From positions 1 through 22,046 of the forward strand of contig DBMG01000150.1 of the NCBI GenBank assembly GCA_002304785.1: a stretch of 22,046 nucleotides of DNA. The letters run 5' to 3'. Every line of letters starts with the position of its first letter. Within the stretch, counting starts at the first letter, position 1. Source of the stretch: Candidatus Accumulibacter sp. UBA704 (lineage in GTDB: Bacteria; Pseudomonadota; Gammaproteobacteria; Burkholderiales; Rhodocyclaceae). A program made the position numbers and the translations under genes. The notes under the pieces are model-generated. The model did no database searches. It saw only the letters and a list, made by a program, of their open reading frames with translations, and had not been told where the DNA came from. Below, piece after piece: positions 15,195 through 22,046 of the stretch.

Positions 15195-16027
15195 CGTTCA
15201 ACACGCTGATTTCCTGCGAAGAACTGGCGCAGCATCTGGATGATCCGGCATGGCGGATTTTCGATTGCCGCCACATGTTGTCCGACGTCGGTTACGGAGA
15301 AAAAGCCTACGCTGAAGGGCATCTGCCGGGCGCCGTGTTCATGCATCTCGATCGAGACTTGTCCGGGCCAATGAATGGTCGGAACGGACGGCATCCGCTC
15401 CCGGATGCGAGACTTCTGGCAGGGAAGATGGGTGCCTCCGGGGTTGGTCGGCAGACACAGGTTGTTGTCTACGATGACGATGGTGGGATGTACGCCGTGC
15501 GATTGTGGTGGCTGTTGCGCTGGATGGGGCATGATCACGTTGCGGTCCTCGACGGGAGCATTCGTCAGTGGAGAAGCCAAGGGCTGCCATTGACTACCGA
15601 TGTGCCGAACTACGCCCCCGTGGATTTCCAGCTCGAACTGCGGGATTGGGTCGTGACATCCGATCAGGTCGAGGCCAATCTGAAAACTAACGACTTCTGC
15701 CTGATCGATGCGCGTGGCCCGGACCGTTTTCGTGGCGAAAATGAAACCATGGATCCGGTTGGCGGACATGTCCCGGATGCCCGAAACCGGTTCTTCAGGG
15801 ACAACCTCGATGCCGGGTTTTTCCGTCCCGCTGCTGAGTTACGCCAGGAATATCTCGGCGTTCTGGCTGGCGTCGAGCCTTCTCAGGTCGTGATGTACTG
15901 TGGCTCGGGGGTGACGGCGTGCCACAATCTCTTGGCCATGGAGATTGCGGGTTTGCCGGGGGCCAGATTGTATGCGGGTTCGTGGAGCGAATGGTGCTCT
16001 GATCCGCTGCGGCCCGTCGCTCACTAA
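15191..16027 (+). CDS. sseA: sulfurtransferase, 3-mercaptopyruvate type (tandem rhodanese)
   Basis: This 278-residue protein has two rhodanese domains, an inactive N-terminal one (about 1-140, with FDCRHMLSDVGYGEKAYAEG and HLPGAVFMHLDRDLSG) and a catalytic C-terminal one (155-278). The active-site loop is CGSGVTACHN with Cys237. CGSGVT is the 3-mercaptopyruvate sulfurtransferase form, whereas thiosulfate enzymes have CRKGVT. It moves sulfur from mercaptopyruvate to thiol or cyanide acceptors. The GTG at 15191 overlaps the preceding stop (GTGA) and has a GGAGG ribosome site inside the upstream gene. The substrate call is by motif only. Confidence 0.9.
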   Translation: MTFNTLISCEELAQHLDDPAWRIFDCRHMLSDVGYGEKAYAEGHLPGAVFMHLDRDLSGPMNGRNGRHPLPDARLLAGKMGASGVGRQTQVVVYDDDGGMYAVRLWWLLRWMGHDHVAVLDGSIRQWRSQGLPLTTDVPNYAPVDFQLELRDWVVTSDQVEANLKTNDFCLIDARGPDRFRGENETMDPVGGHVPDARNRFFRDNLDAGFFRPAAELRQEYLGVLAGVEPSQVVMYCGSGVTACHNLLAMEIAGLPGARLYAGSWSEWCSDPLRPVAH

Positions 16028-16035
16028 GGGCATGT

Positions 16036-16066
16036 CCGGCAGGACCGAAAACCCGGTCCCCGCCGG
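16036..16066. repeat. hairpin between convergent sseA and DUF1631 genes
   Basis: GGACCG (16042-16047) pairs with CGGTCC (16054-16059), and outside it CCGGC (16036-16040) pairs with GCCGG (16062-16066), with small bulges. It fills most of the 51 bases between the two convergent stops. No T run follows on either side, so termination here is uncertain. Confidence 0.5.
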
Positions 16067-16078
16067 CTGTGGGATGGC

Positions 16079-18385
16079 TTACTCCGCGTTGATCGATTCC
16101 AGTGCGCCGTTCAGGGCTCGTTCAAATATGGCGTCCTCCCGGACTATGGTAGCCTTGCCGTCACGAATCTGGCGAGCCAGAGCGTCCGGGGCAATCGAGA
16201 TGGCCTTGGCTGAGCGGTGATTGCTGAACAGCAGGATGCCGCGTTGCGGGCTGATCCAGTTGAGGCGTTCGCGATTGGCATTCCCCTCGTCATCAATGAA
16301 CTCCACCCAGTCGCCTCGGTGCAATTCATTCACCTGCTGGAAAATGTCTCGGTCGCCGGGGCGCCATACCGGGCTGGCGCCGACAAGGATGACTTCCTCT
16401 ACCTGGACTCCGTTATCGATCGTTCGTGTTACCAGCAGGTCTCCTTCTGCAGGATGTGTGATCGGGGAGTCCTGCTCGAATGGAGAAGAGGTTTGCGGAA
16501 GCGCTTGCTCGGTGACTTCCCCTTTCAGCGCGGCCGAGTGAAACTTCACCAGCGCGTCGAAGAAGGCAGTTCTCATGGCGGGCGTGATTTCGGTTTTGTC
16601 CAGTCCTTTGTTCAGCGTGGCCAGCAATCGGGGAAGCAGGCCGATCAGTTTGAGTCGGTCATCGGAATTTTTCTTGGGCGTAATGCTCCAGGCCAGATCT
16701 TTCATGACTTCGATCGAGGATGGCCATTCCGCTTGGGCGTCAGCGTTGCCGACCGCGATCTTCTGCAACACGGCGACCCAGTGCTCCGCGATAAAATCTT
16801 CCAACACCTTGGGTTGCGGGTTGTCTTTCAAGAAAGAGCGGGTTGCACGTTGCGCACGTTCCCACCCTTCGGCCTCGATTTCGTGCTGGATGACAATGTT
16901 TGCTGCCGCAAGCGCCGTTTCGTCTTCCTCGGCCTCGCGCTCGTTAACGAACGATTCAAGTTCTTCTAGGGCGGTGCCGAAGATTTCTACGTCTTCCTCG
17001 AACTCGGCCTGGATGCGGTCAACGAGTTCGGCCATCTTCCCGTAGAAAGGATCGCTCTCATCGACGGCATTGCCCCAGCGAATTGCAATTCCGGAAATAC
17101 TGGACAGGAAGCGCCGCGTCGGGTGTTGGCGTTCGGCAAAGAAACCCGGGTTCAGCATGGCGACTTTCAGAACCGGAATCTGCAAGCGGCTGATCAGGGC
17201 CTTAATGGCGAGAGGAATGCGTACGTCATCGAAAATGAAATCGAAAAGCATGGCGACGATGTCCATCGTCACCGCCTCGAGTCCGCTCGCCTGCTTGGCA
17301 TCTTCCGAATCGCGGACCAGACGCACCTGGTTGATGATTACATCCCCGGTTTCACCGGCCGATGTGTGCTGGCGCTCGTTCAATGTCGCCAGCAGCAGCT
17401 GGTTGATCGTCGCCGAGTCAAGAGACGGCGGGGCTTGATTCGTGATTGTTCCGGCTGCGCTCGAAATCCCGCCGAAAGCGCTTCCATGTCCAGCCACAGC
17501 ACCGAAAGCGCCGACTTGCGCCGGAGGGGCTGAGCGAGCCTGAGCAATACGTTGCAATGCTTCGAGGATGCTCTCGCCGCTAATAGAAGGAGAAAGGCTG
17601 CCTGCCGGATGATCCGTCGTCGCAGCGGCAACGACATCAGCCGATGTTGATTTTCCTGTTGGAGCGCTCCGCTGGTAGCTACGTTTGATATCGGGGAGTA
17701 TCCCTCGTTCAATCAGGTAACCATTGATTTGCCGGTAGATGTCGGGCAGCACCCCGTGAAGATGGCGTTCGAGACGACGCAGCAGTATCAAGCGCGACTC
17801 GGCGTCTGCGCTGATCGTGGCGCATGAATCTGTCAGCGATCGACAAATCACCGGTGGCGCTAGCGGATTGTCCGCTTCGTCGTAATGTTCTTCATGTCCG
17901 AGCAAGGCCGCAACGCGGCGGTTGAGGGTGTAAAGTTCTCCGTCGCAGGTTTCCGAGAGTTGGGCAGAGAATTCACGAATGACGATATGCTCGGAAAGGT
18001 CGGCATCGTCCATCAACTGCAAGCCCTCGAAATCCGGGATGTCTAGAGGAGCCTCGGCCTTTTTGTCTTGTTGCCAGGCTTGATCCTGCGATCTCTCGGA
18101 TTCGGCGGACAGTTCCCGCCGAAACGTTTCCACAAAGTGGGGCCAGTCCTTATCGATATCGGCCCGCAAATCTAGGTAGCGGGTCTGTTGCAATCGTTCC
18201 CGGGTTGAATCGGCGAGGACGAACAGTTCCTCAGAAACAGCTGTCGCTACTTCGCGCAGCCAAGTGCATAAGCCGCTGACCAGTTGATCCCGGCATTCAG
18301 TTAGGATTCTATGGCCGGGACTGCGATTGCGCCCCAGTCCGTTGAGCGAAACAACCCTCTTCGCGTTCGTGGAAAATTGTGTCAT
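16079..18385 (-). CDS. DUF1631 family protein, downstream of a c-di-GMP riboswitch
   Basis: This 768-residue soluble protein, without signal peptide or membrane helix, matches DUF1631 in length and pattern. It starts with a basic segment, then a helical region (LTECRDQLVSGLCTWLREVA). A low-complexity Ser/Ala/Gly stretch covers about residues 240-310 and a long helical core follows (PVLKVAMLNPGFFAERQHPTRRFL is conserved). A beta-rich C-terminal part has LHRGDWVEFIDDEGN and RLNWISPQRGILLFSNHRSAKA. That C-terminal part resembles PilZ-like folds, but I do not see the RxxxR and (D/N)xSxxG motifs. GAGGG lies seven bases before the ATG. It has a 155-base leader after the aptamer. Its function is unknown. 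Confidence 0.85.
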   Translation of the reverse strand: MTQFSTNAKRVVSLNGLGRNRSPGHRILTECRDQLVSGLCTWLREVATAVSEELFVLADSTRERLQQTRYLDLRADIDKDWPHFVETFRRELSAESERSQDQAWQQDKKAEAPLDIPDFEGLQLMDDADLSEHIVIREFSAQLSETCDGELYTLNRRVAALLGHEEHYDEADNPLAPPVICRSLTDSCATISADAESRLILLRRLERHLHGVLPDIYRQINGYLIERGILPDIKRSYQRSAPTGKSTSADVVAAATTDHPAGSLSPSISGESILEALQRIAQARSAPPAQVGAFGAVAGHGSAFGGISSAAGTITNQAPPSLDSATINQLLLATLNERQHTSAGETGDVIINQVRLVRDSEDAKQASGLEAVTMDIVAMLFDFIFDDVRIPLAIKALISRLQIPVLKVAMLNPGFFAERQHPTRRFLSSISGIAIRWGNAVDESDPFYGKMAELVDRIQAEFEEDVEIFGTALEELESFVNEREAEEDETALAAANIVIQHEIEAEGWERAQRATRSFLKDNPQPKVLEDFIAEHWVAVLQKIAVGNADAQAEWPSSIEVMKDLAWSITPKKNSDDRLKLIGLLPRLLATLNKGLDKTEITPAMRTAFFDALVKFHSAALKGEVTEQALPQTSSPFEQDSPITHPAEGDLLVTRTIDNGVQVEEVILVGASPVWRPGDRDIFQQVNELHRGDWVEFIDDEGNANRERLNWISPQRGILLFSNHRSAKAISIAPDALARQIRDGKATIVREDAIFERALNGALESINAE

Positions 18386-18539
18386 GGCGTTGCCCTCGCG
18401 CAGATGCTTGCCAGTATGTGCGTCTTGAAGGTTGGCGACGGGGCAGGGCGACGAACGGAGAAAGACGGCCCAGCGGCGGTTTCAATCCGACTAGCGGTGG
18501 GATGCTTCTCGAAAAAACGAACCACGATCGACCTCGCTT

Positions 18540-18626
18540 TCTGGTAGTCCCGCTGCCTTTGCCTCAGATGACTTTAGGCCGGTGACTTTGCGTCGCCGTC
18601 TTTCGACGGGTTTGCCCTGTTTCAGA
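18540..18626 (-). promoter_or_regulatory. c-di-GMP-I (GEMM) riboswitch aptamer
   Basis: On the minus strand the GEMM-I core is nearly identical to the characterised Vibrio cholerae Vc2 aptamer: ACAGGGCAAACC (18620-18609), a hairpin CCGTC-GAAA-GACGG with GNRA tetraloop, GACGCAAAG (18594-18586), CCGGCCTAAA (18582-18573) and GGCAGCGGGACTACC (18557-18543). In the P3 stem AGTC (18573-18570) pairs with GACT (18549-18546). Vc2 has AACC/GGTT there, a compensatory change that supports the fold. An outer UCUG/CAGA stem (18626-18623 with 18543-18540) closes the aptamer. It lies 155 bases before the DUF1631 start and reads toward it. No clear terminator follows; a T6 run is at 18517-18512. The direction of control (on or off) is not evident. 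Confidence 0.95.
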
Positions 18627-18728
18627 GGCCGGCCTCAAACCCTGGGCCAACCTGGTGTCTCGCGTTGCACATTGCCGCAATGACGGCCGGAAACCGCCAC
18701 GCTGTGTACCACAAGGCATGCACACCAA

Positions 18729-18756
18729 ATATTATCCGAAAGCTCTAGAAAATCAA
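18729..18756 (-). promoter_or_regulatory. probable promoter of the riboswitch leader
   Basis: On the minus strand TTGATT (18756-18751), a 16-base spacer and TAATAT (18734-18729) lie just after the queG stop. Transcription would start near 18722, about 96 bases before the aptamer. The intervening leader has a small CATTG/CAATG hairpin and a GAGGCCGGCCTC palindrome (18625-18636). The gene-free stretch 18386-18766 is therefore occupied by promoter, leader and riboswitch. Confidence 0.45.
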
Positions 18757-18766
18757 GCGCCTTCGT

Positions 18767-19891
18767 TTATCCTGGGGATACCCTGGATAGCGCCCAGGAG
18801 ATATGTTCACGCACCAGAGTAGATGGGTGGTCGGCGCGGGCGTGGAGCACAGTGAATGCGGTCTTCGACGGTCCGCTGTTACCCAGGGCCACGGCAATAT
18901 TGCGCAACCAGCGCTCGTGCCCTATGCGGCGGATGGGGCTGCCGGCCAGGCGTTTTTCGAATTCCTGTTCGCTCCATGCAAATAGGTCAGTAAGCAAAGG
19001 GGCGTCCAGCTTGTTCCTCACAGCAAAGTCCGGGTCGCCGATTCGTGCGAAGCGATTCCAGGGGCAACATGTTTGGCAATCGTCGCATCCGTAGATGCGG
19101 TTGCCGATCAGCGGACGCAGTGCGGAGGGAATTGGTCCGCTCAATTCGATCGTCAGGTAGGAAATGCACCGGCGGGCATCAAGTTCATAGGGCGCAACAA
19201 TGGCCGATGTCGGGCAGGCTTCGATGCAACGGGTACAGGTGCCGCAATGACCTGTGTCCGGGGTGTCCAGAGGAAGATCCAGAGAAGTGTAGATTTCACC
19301 GAGAAAGTGCCACGATCCTTCTCGAGTGAGGGAAAGCGTGTGTTTCCCGCGCCAGGCGATACCGGCTTGCCGGGCGAAATCGACTTCCATGACCGGGGCC
19401 GAGTCGGAGAATACACGGTAGCTGAATGGCTGTTCGCTTTGCGCGGCAATAAGTGCTGCTCTGATGCGCACTCCCAATTGCTGCAATCGTCCTCGGACGG
19501 TCTTGTGATAGTCACGGCCGAGTGCATAGCGTGAAACGTAGCCCATCGCACTGTTGGCGAGTACCTCCGCGCTTTCAGCCGCTCGCGGCCAATACGGCAT
19601 TCGCGCAGAAATGACCGTCATTGTGGTGGGAACCAGTTCGGCTGGCTGGGTGCGCAAGCGGGCATGTTTGGCCATATAATCCATCTCGCCGTGGCGGCCG
19701 AGTTCCAGCCAGCGCAGAAAGCGGGGTGCGGCCTCCGAGACATCGGCGCGGGAAATACCGATCGAGGTGAAGCCGAGTTCCGCTCCCCAGTCTTTGATTT
19801 TTCCGACCAGCACAGTTTTGTCAATTCCCTTTGCCACGCCTCTTTCAGCGTTGGCTATGTCGGAGTGATTCGTTTGCATAGCCCCAATCAT
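18767..19891 (-). CDS. queG: epoxyqueuosine reductase QueG
   Basis: QueG performs the last step of queuosine synthesis in tRNA, reducing epoxyqueuosine with cobalamin and two [4Fe-4S] clusters. From the ATG at 19891 the 374-residue protein shows CGTCTRCIEACPT (Cys216, 219, 222, 226), an isolated Cys242 in RRCISYLTIE and CDDCQTCCPWN (Cys269, 272, 275 and 276). The conserved LRTQPAELVP and GIAWRGKHTL segments are also present. The start is uncertain: a GTG at 19903 and ATGs at 19891 and 19879 are in frame; 19891 has AAAGGA at short distance. The first 27 residues are poorly conserved. It is divergent from tsaE and their starts overlap. Confidence 0.93.
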   Translation of the reverse strand: MIGAMQTNHSDIANAERGVAKGIDKTVLVGKIKDWGAELGFTSIGISRADVSEAAPRFLRWLELGRHGEMDYMAKHARLRTQPAELVPTTMTVISARMPYWPRAAESAEVLANSAMGYVSRYALGRDYHKTVRGRLQQLGVRIRAALIAAQSEQPFSYRVFSDSAPVMEVDFARQAGIAWRGKHTLSLTREGSWHFLGEIYTSLDLPLDTPDTGHCGTCTRCIEACPTSAIVAPYELDARRCISYLTIELSGPIPSALRPLIGNRIYGCDDCQTCCPWNRFARIGDPDFAVRNKLDAPLLTDLFAWSEQEFEKRLAGSPIRRIGHERWLRNIAVALGNSGPSKTAFTVLHARADHPSTLVREHISWALSRVSPG

Positions 19892-20401
19892 AGTTCCTTT
19901 CACGCGCAGGCATTACTAACGCTGAGTCTTCCAGATGAACCGGCAACCAATGCGCTTGGACGTCTGATTGCGCCGATATTGGCCCCCGGCATGGTTATCT
20001 GGCTAGACGGAGATCTTGGTGCAGGCAAGACCACGCTGGTTCGCGCCTTGTTGCGGAGCCTTGGTTACACCGGTCCTGTGAAAAGCCCTACTTACACCTT
20101 GGTTGAAGTTTACGTAATTTCGAGCATATACTGGTATCACTTTGATTTTTATCGTTTCAATGATCCTGAAGAGTTTGCTGATGCTGGTATGGCCGAATAT
20201 TTCCGTGACGATGCCGTCTGTCTGGTCGAATGGCCGGAGAAGGCCGCGGGGCATGTCCCGCAGCCCGATCTTTCGCTCGTCTTCAGCTTTCCGGCAAATC
20301 AGCGGTGTTCAGGGCGAGTGCTCGAACTTTCAGCATATTCCGAGCGAGGGAAGGCATGTCTGAAGACTCTCGCAAACCACATTCAGGGCGACGCGGACTG
20401 A
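19874..20401 (+). CDS. tsaE: tRNA threonylcarbamoyladenosine biosynthesis ATPase TsaE
   Basis: TsaE is the ATPase of the TsaB-TsaD-TsaE complex that makes t6A37 in tRNA. The 175-residue protein has the Walker A motif GDLGAGKTT (46-54), VKSPTYTLVEVY (69-80, usually SPTFTLVN.Y), HFDFYRF (89-95) and VEWPEKA (118-124). No ATG is available; the TTG at 19874 has GGAG eight bases upstream (19862-19865) and gives the usual length. The long frame to 19664 lies antisense inside queG and is not used. The gene overlaps amiC by 46 bases at its end. Confidence 0.9.
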   Translation: MHSPNHSSFHAQALLTLSLPDEPATNALGRLIAPILAPGMVIWLDGDLGAGKTTLVRALLRSLGYTGPVKSPTYTLVEVYVISSIYWYHFDFYRFNDPEEFADAGMAEYFRDDAVCLVEWPEKAAGHVPQPDLSLVFSFPANQRCSGRVLELSAYSERGKACLKTLANHIQGDAD

Positions 20402-21648
20402 TCAAGCTGGCAGGGGCTTCGCTTTTTCTGCTGGTGACGCCTGTCGGTCGGGCGGCCATGGCGCGTCAGTCAGGTGTCGTTGCCGTGAGGGTCTGGCCGG
20501 CTGCCGATTACACGCGCGTAACCATTGAACTCGGGGCGCCGCTGAAATTCACCTATTTCACGGTAAAGAATCCGGAACGTCTCGTTGTCGACCTCGAGGG
20601 GATTGAATTCAATACGGTACTTGAAGGGTTGTCGAACAAGATCGCCACCGACGATCCGAATATCAAGCTATTGCGTGCCGGTCGTTTCAAACCAGGGGTG
20701 GTGCGGCTGGTGATGGAATTGAAAAACGAGGTTCGGCCGCAGGTGTTCGAGTTGCCTCCAGTCGGGAACTATGGCCACCGGCTCGTGCTTGACGTCTATC
20801 CATTGGAACCTCCGGACCCTCTGATGCAGTTGCTGGAAAAGAACGAGTTCAATAATGAATCTGAAAAGCCGCTCGAAACGCGGGAAGTCGCGAGAGTCGA
20901 ACCTCAGCGGCCGGGGCGCCCGATAGTTGATCGCCTGGTAACCATTACTCTCGATCCCGGGCACGGCGGCGAGGATCCAGGGGCCGTAGGTCGCCGGGGT
21001 AGCTACGAGAAAGACGTTACGTTGGCGATTGCCAAGCGACTGAAGGCGAAGATCGATGCCGAGCCGAATATGCGGGCCGTTCTTACTCGGGATACCGATT
21101 TCTTCGTGCCGCTGCATATGAGGGTGCAGAAGGCCCGTCGCCTTCGTTCCGACTTGTTCGTTTCCATTCATGCCGATGCCTTTACGCGACCGGATGCCAA
21201 CGGTTCATCGGTCTTCGCGCTCTCAGAAAACGGCGCTTCAAGTTCGGCCGCACGTTATTTGGCGCAAAAGGAAAATTCTGCCGATCTGATAGGCGGGGTG
21301 AACTTGGACGTCAAGGATCCGGTGCTGGCGCGTACGTTGCTCGATCTCTCTCAGACGGCCACGATCAGTGACAGTCTGAAGCTCGGGAAAGCGGTCCTGA
21401 ACGAAATCGGCGGTATAAACCGCTTGCACAAGGCTGGCGTGGAGCAGGCGGGATTTGCCGTGCTCAAGGCCCCCGATATTCCATCCATCCTCATTGAAAC
21501 CGCGTTCATCTCGAATCCCGAAGAGGAGAAGCGCCTTAACGACGATGTGTATCAGGACAAAATGGCTGAAGCCATCATTGCAGGGGTTCGCAAGTATTTC
21601 TCGAAGAATCCGCCGTTAGCTAAATCGAAGTTGGCCAGCCTGGATTGA
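20356..21648 (+). CDS. amiC: N-acetylmuramoyl-L-alanine amidase, AmiC type
   Basis: This 430-residue periplasmic zinc amidase cuts stem peptides from peptidoglycan during daughter cell separation. The N-terminus has a twin-arginine signal peptide (GRRGLIKLAG, Arg12 and Arg13, then a hydrophobic core), fitting Tat export known for AmiC. The AMIN domain follows (about 40-150, VAVRVWPAADYTRVTIELG). The Amidase_3 domain (about 195-412) has zinc ligands His203 (DPGHGGEDPGA), Glu218 (GSYEKDV) and His272 (SIHADAF), and the catalytic Glu381 (LIETAFISNPEEE). The ATG at 20356 has GGGAAGG upstream; it lies inside the end of tsaE. The longer frame to 20230 is only the tsaE overlap. AmiC usually has mutL and miaA downstream; here an rRNA operon leader follows. 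Confidence 0.96.
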   Translation: MSEDSRKPHSGRRGLIKLAGASLFLLVTPVGRAAMARQSGVVAVRVWPAADYTRVTIELGAPLKFTYFTVKNPERLVVDLEGIEFNTVLEGLSNKIATDDPNIKLLRAGRFKPGVVRLVMELKNEVRPQVFELPPVGNYGHRLVLDVYPLEPPDPLMQLLEKNEFNNESEKPLETREVARVEPQRPGRPIVDRLVTITLDPGHGGEDPGAVGRRGSYEKDVTLAIAKRLKAKIDAEPNMRAVLTRDTDFFVPLHMRVQKARRLRSDLFVSIHADAFTRPDANGSSVFALSENGASSSAARYLAQKENSADLIGGVNLDVKDPVLARTLLDLSQTATISDSLKLGKAVLNEIGGINRLHKAGVEQAGFAVLKAPDIPSILIETAFISNPEEEKRLNDDVYQDKMAEAIIAGVRKYFSKNPPLAKSKLASLD

Positions 21649-21736
21649 GAAGCCGGAAGCCGCCCCAGCGCTTCTTGAAGGGCCTTCCTTGGTATTTTCG
21701 ATTTCTGGGAAAAAAGCGGTTTTGCTGGATAGTAAG

Positions 21737-21766
21737 GGCTAACTATTTATAAACAACTAGTTAGCC
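21737..21766. repeat. 9-bp perfect inverted repeat upstream of rRNA promoters
   Basis: GGCTAACTA (21737-21745) and TAGTTAGCC (21758-21766) are exact complements around a 12-base A/T-rich spacer (21746-21757) that itself holds TTTATAAA. It lies about 40 bases before the first rRNA promoter. It is not followed by a T run. It could be an operator, the end of the amiC transcript, or part of an upstream activating region. No gene is visible between 21649 and 22046. Confidence 0.6.
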
Positions 21767-21806
21767 TGTCTGTTGCAGAAATGTCTCAATTTTTTAGGAA
21801 AAGATG

Positions 21807-21834
21807 TTGACGCCCGTGTTTGGGGCTGTATAAT
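21807..21834 (+). promoter_or_regulatory. rRNA operon promoter P1
   Basis: TTGACG (21807-21812), a 16-base spacer and TATAAT (21829-21834) form a near-perfect sigma-70 promoter. The A/T-rich stretch upstream (CAATTTTTTAGGAAAAG, 21788-21804) may act as an UP element. The transcript would begin near 21841 and carry a small GTTGC/GCAAC hairpin (21846-21859). Confidence 0.85.
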
Positions 21835-21938
21835 TCGCATCTTTCGTTGCAGGCGCAACAGGCAAAAAGTAACGAAATCAAAGGGTTATGGTGTTTTTGG
21901 GTTGCAGCAAGCGATTCAAAAATAAATTCTGAAAAGAG

Positions 21939-21966
21939 TTGACGTCATCAAAATCCTCTGTATAAT
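21939..21966 (+). promoter_or_regulatory. rRNA operon promoter P2
   Basis: TTGACG (21939-21944), a 16-base spacer and TATAAT (21961-21966), the same design as P1, 132 bases further on. Both share CTGTATAAT followed by CGCA. A/T-rich sequence (AAAAATAAATTCTGAAAAG) precedes it. Confidence 0.88.
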
Positions 21967-21972
21967 GCGCAC

Positions 21973-21999
21973 CTTCGCTGCTGACACAGAGCGACGAAG
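21973..21999 (+). other. rRNA leader hairpin, boxB-like
   Basis: CTTCG (21973-21977) pairs with CGAAG (21995-21999), enclosing a loop in which GCT/AGC may also pair. It precedes boxA, in the place where rRNA leaders carry a boxB-type hairpin. Confidence 0.45.
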
Positions 22000-22020
22000 C
22001 AACTAAGTGGTTGTTTTGAC

Positions 22021-22035
22021 TGATCTTTAAAAATT
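22021..22035 (+). promoter_or_regulatory. rRNA antitermination site boxA
   Basis: TGATCTTTAAAAATT (22021-22035) is close to the Escherichia coli rRNA boxA, TGCTCTTTAACAATTTA. It recruits the Nus factors that prevent premature termination in rRNA operons. The window ends 11 bases later, so the 16S rRNA gene should begin a little beyond the edge. Confidence 0.8.
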
Positions 22036-22046
22036 GGACGATTGAT

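Noticed and set aside
18311..18585. Small plus-strand frames across the DUF1631 start and leader
   Set aside because: They lie opposite the riboswitch leader, lack convincing ribosome sites and have no recognisable content.

Overview
The window looks like a chromosomal segment of a betaproteobacterium, most probably Rhodocyclales. This rests on gene content and order (sigma factor-DUF3619-DUF3106, ilvI-ilvH-ilvC-psd, rpsP-rimM-trmD-rplS, xseB-ispA-dxs-folE2, queG/tsaE-amiC), moderately high GC, and the style of the rRNA leader. The assignment is from memory of such genomes, not from a search. Almost all genes are conserved housekeeping genes. I see no insertion sequence, prophage, CRISPR array or tRNA gene.

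Layout. (1) 1-1032, minus strand: an ECF-like sigma factor, a DUF3619 membrane protein and the start of a DUF3106 secreted protein, with overlapping genes. (2) 1175-5154, plus: branched-chain amino acid synthesis (ilvI, ilvH, ilvC), a terminator, then psd for phosphatidylethanolamine. (3) 5255-7599: a YihY/BrkB membrane protein (plus) whose stop overlaps that of a convergent PilZ-like protein (minus). (4) 7729-9846, plus: rpsP-rimM-trmD-rplS, with a strong promoter and a bidirectional terminator shared with the next operon. (5) 9866-13845, minus: xseB-ispA-dxs-folE2 (exonuclease VII small subunit, isoprenoid precursors, GTP cyclohydrolase). (6) 13947-16027, plus: an EamA transporter, a SpoIIAA-like protein and a 3-mercaptopyruvate-type sulfurtransferase. 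(7) 16079-18756, minus: a 768-residue DUF1631 protein behind a long leader that carries a c-di-GMP-I (GEMM) riboswitch. (8) 18767-21648: queG (minus) and tsaE-amiC (plus), divergent with overlapping starts. (9) 21649-22046: an rRNA operon leader with two near-identical promoters and a boxA antitermination site; the 16S gene lies beyond the window.

The most interesting point is the c-di-GMP theme. A textbook GEMM-I aptamer, absent from any gene list, lies at 18540-18626 on the minus strand and reads into the uncharacterised DUF1631 gene. About 9 kb away, the 501-residue protein at 6094-7599 carries both PilZ signature motifs (RxxxR and NxSxxG). The DUF1631 protein is therefore probably a c-di-GMP-controlled output of unknown function. 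Other points of note are a probable CTG start for the sigma factor, strong unassigned hairpins before psd and between ispA and dxs, and a 9-bp inverted repeat just upstream of the rRNA promoters.
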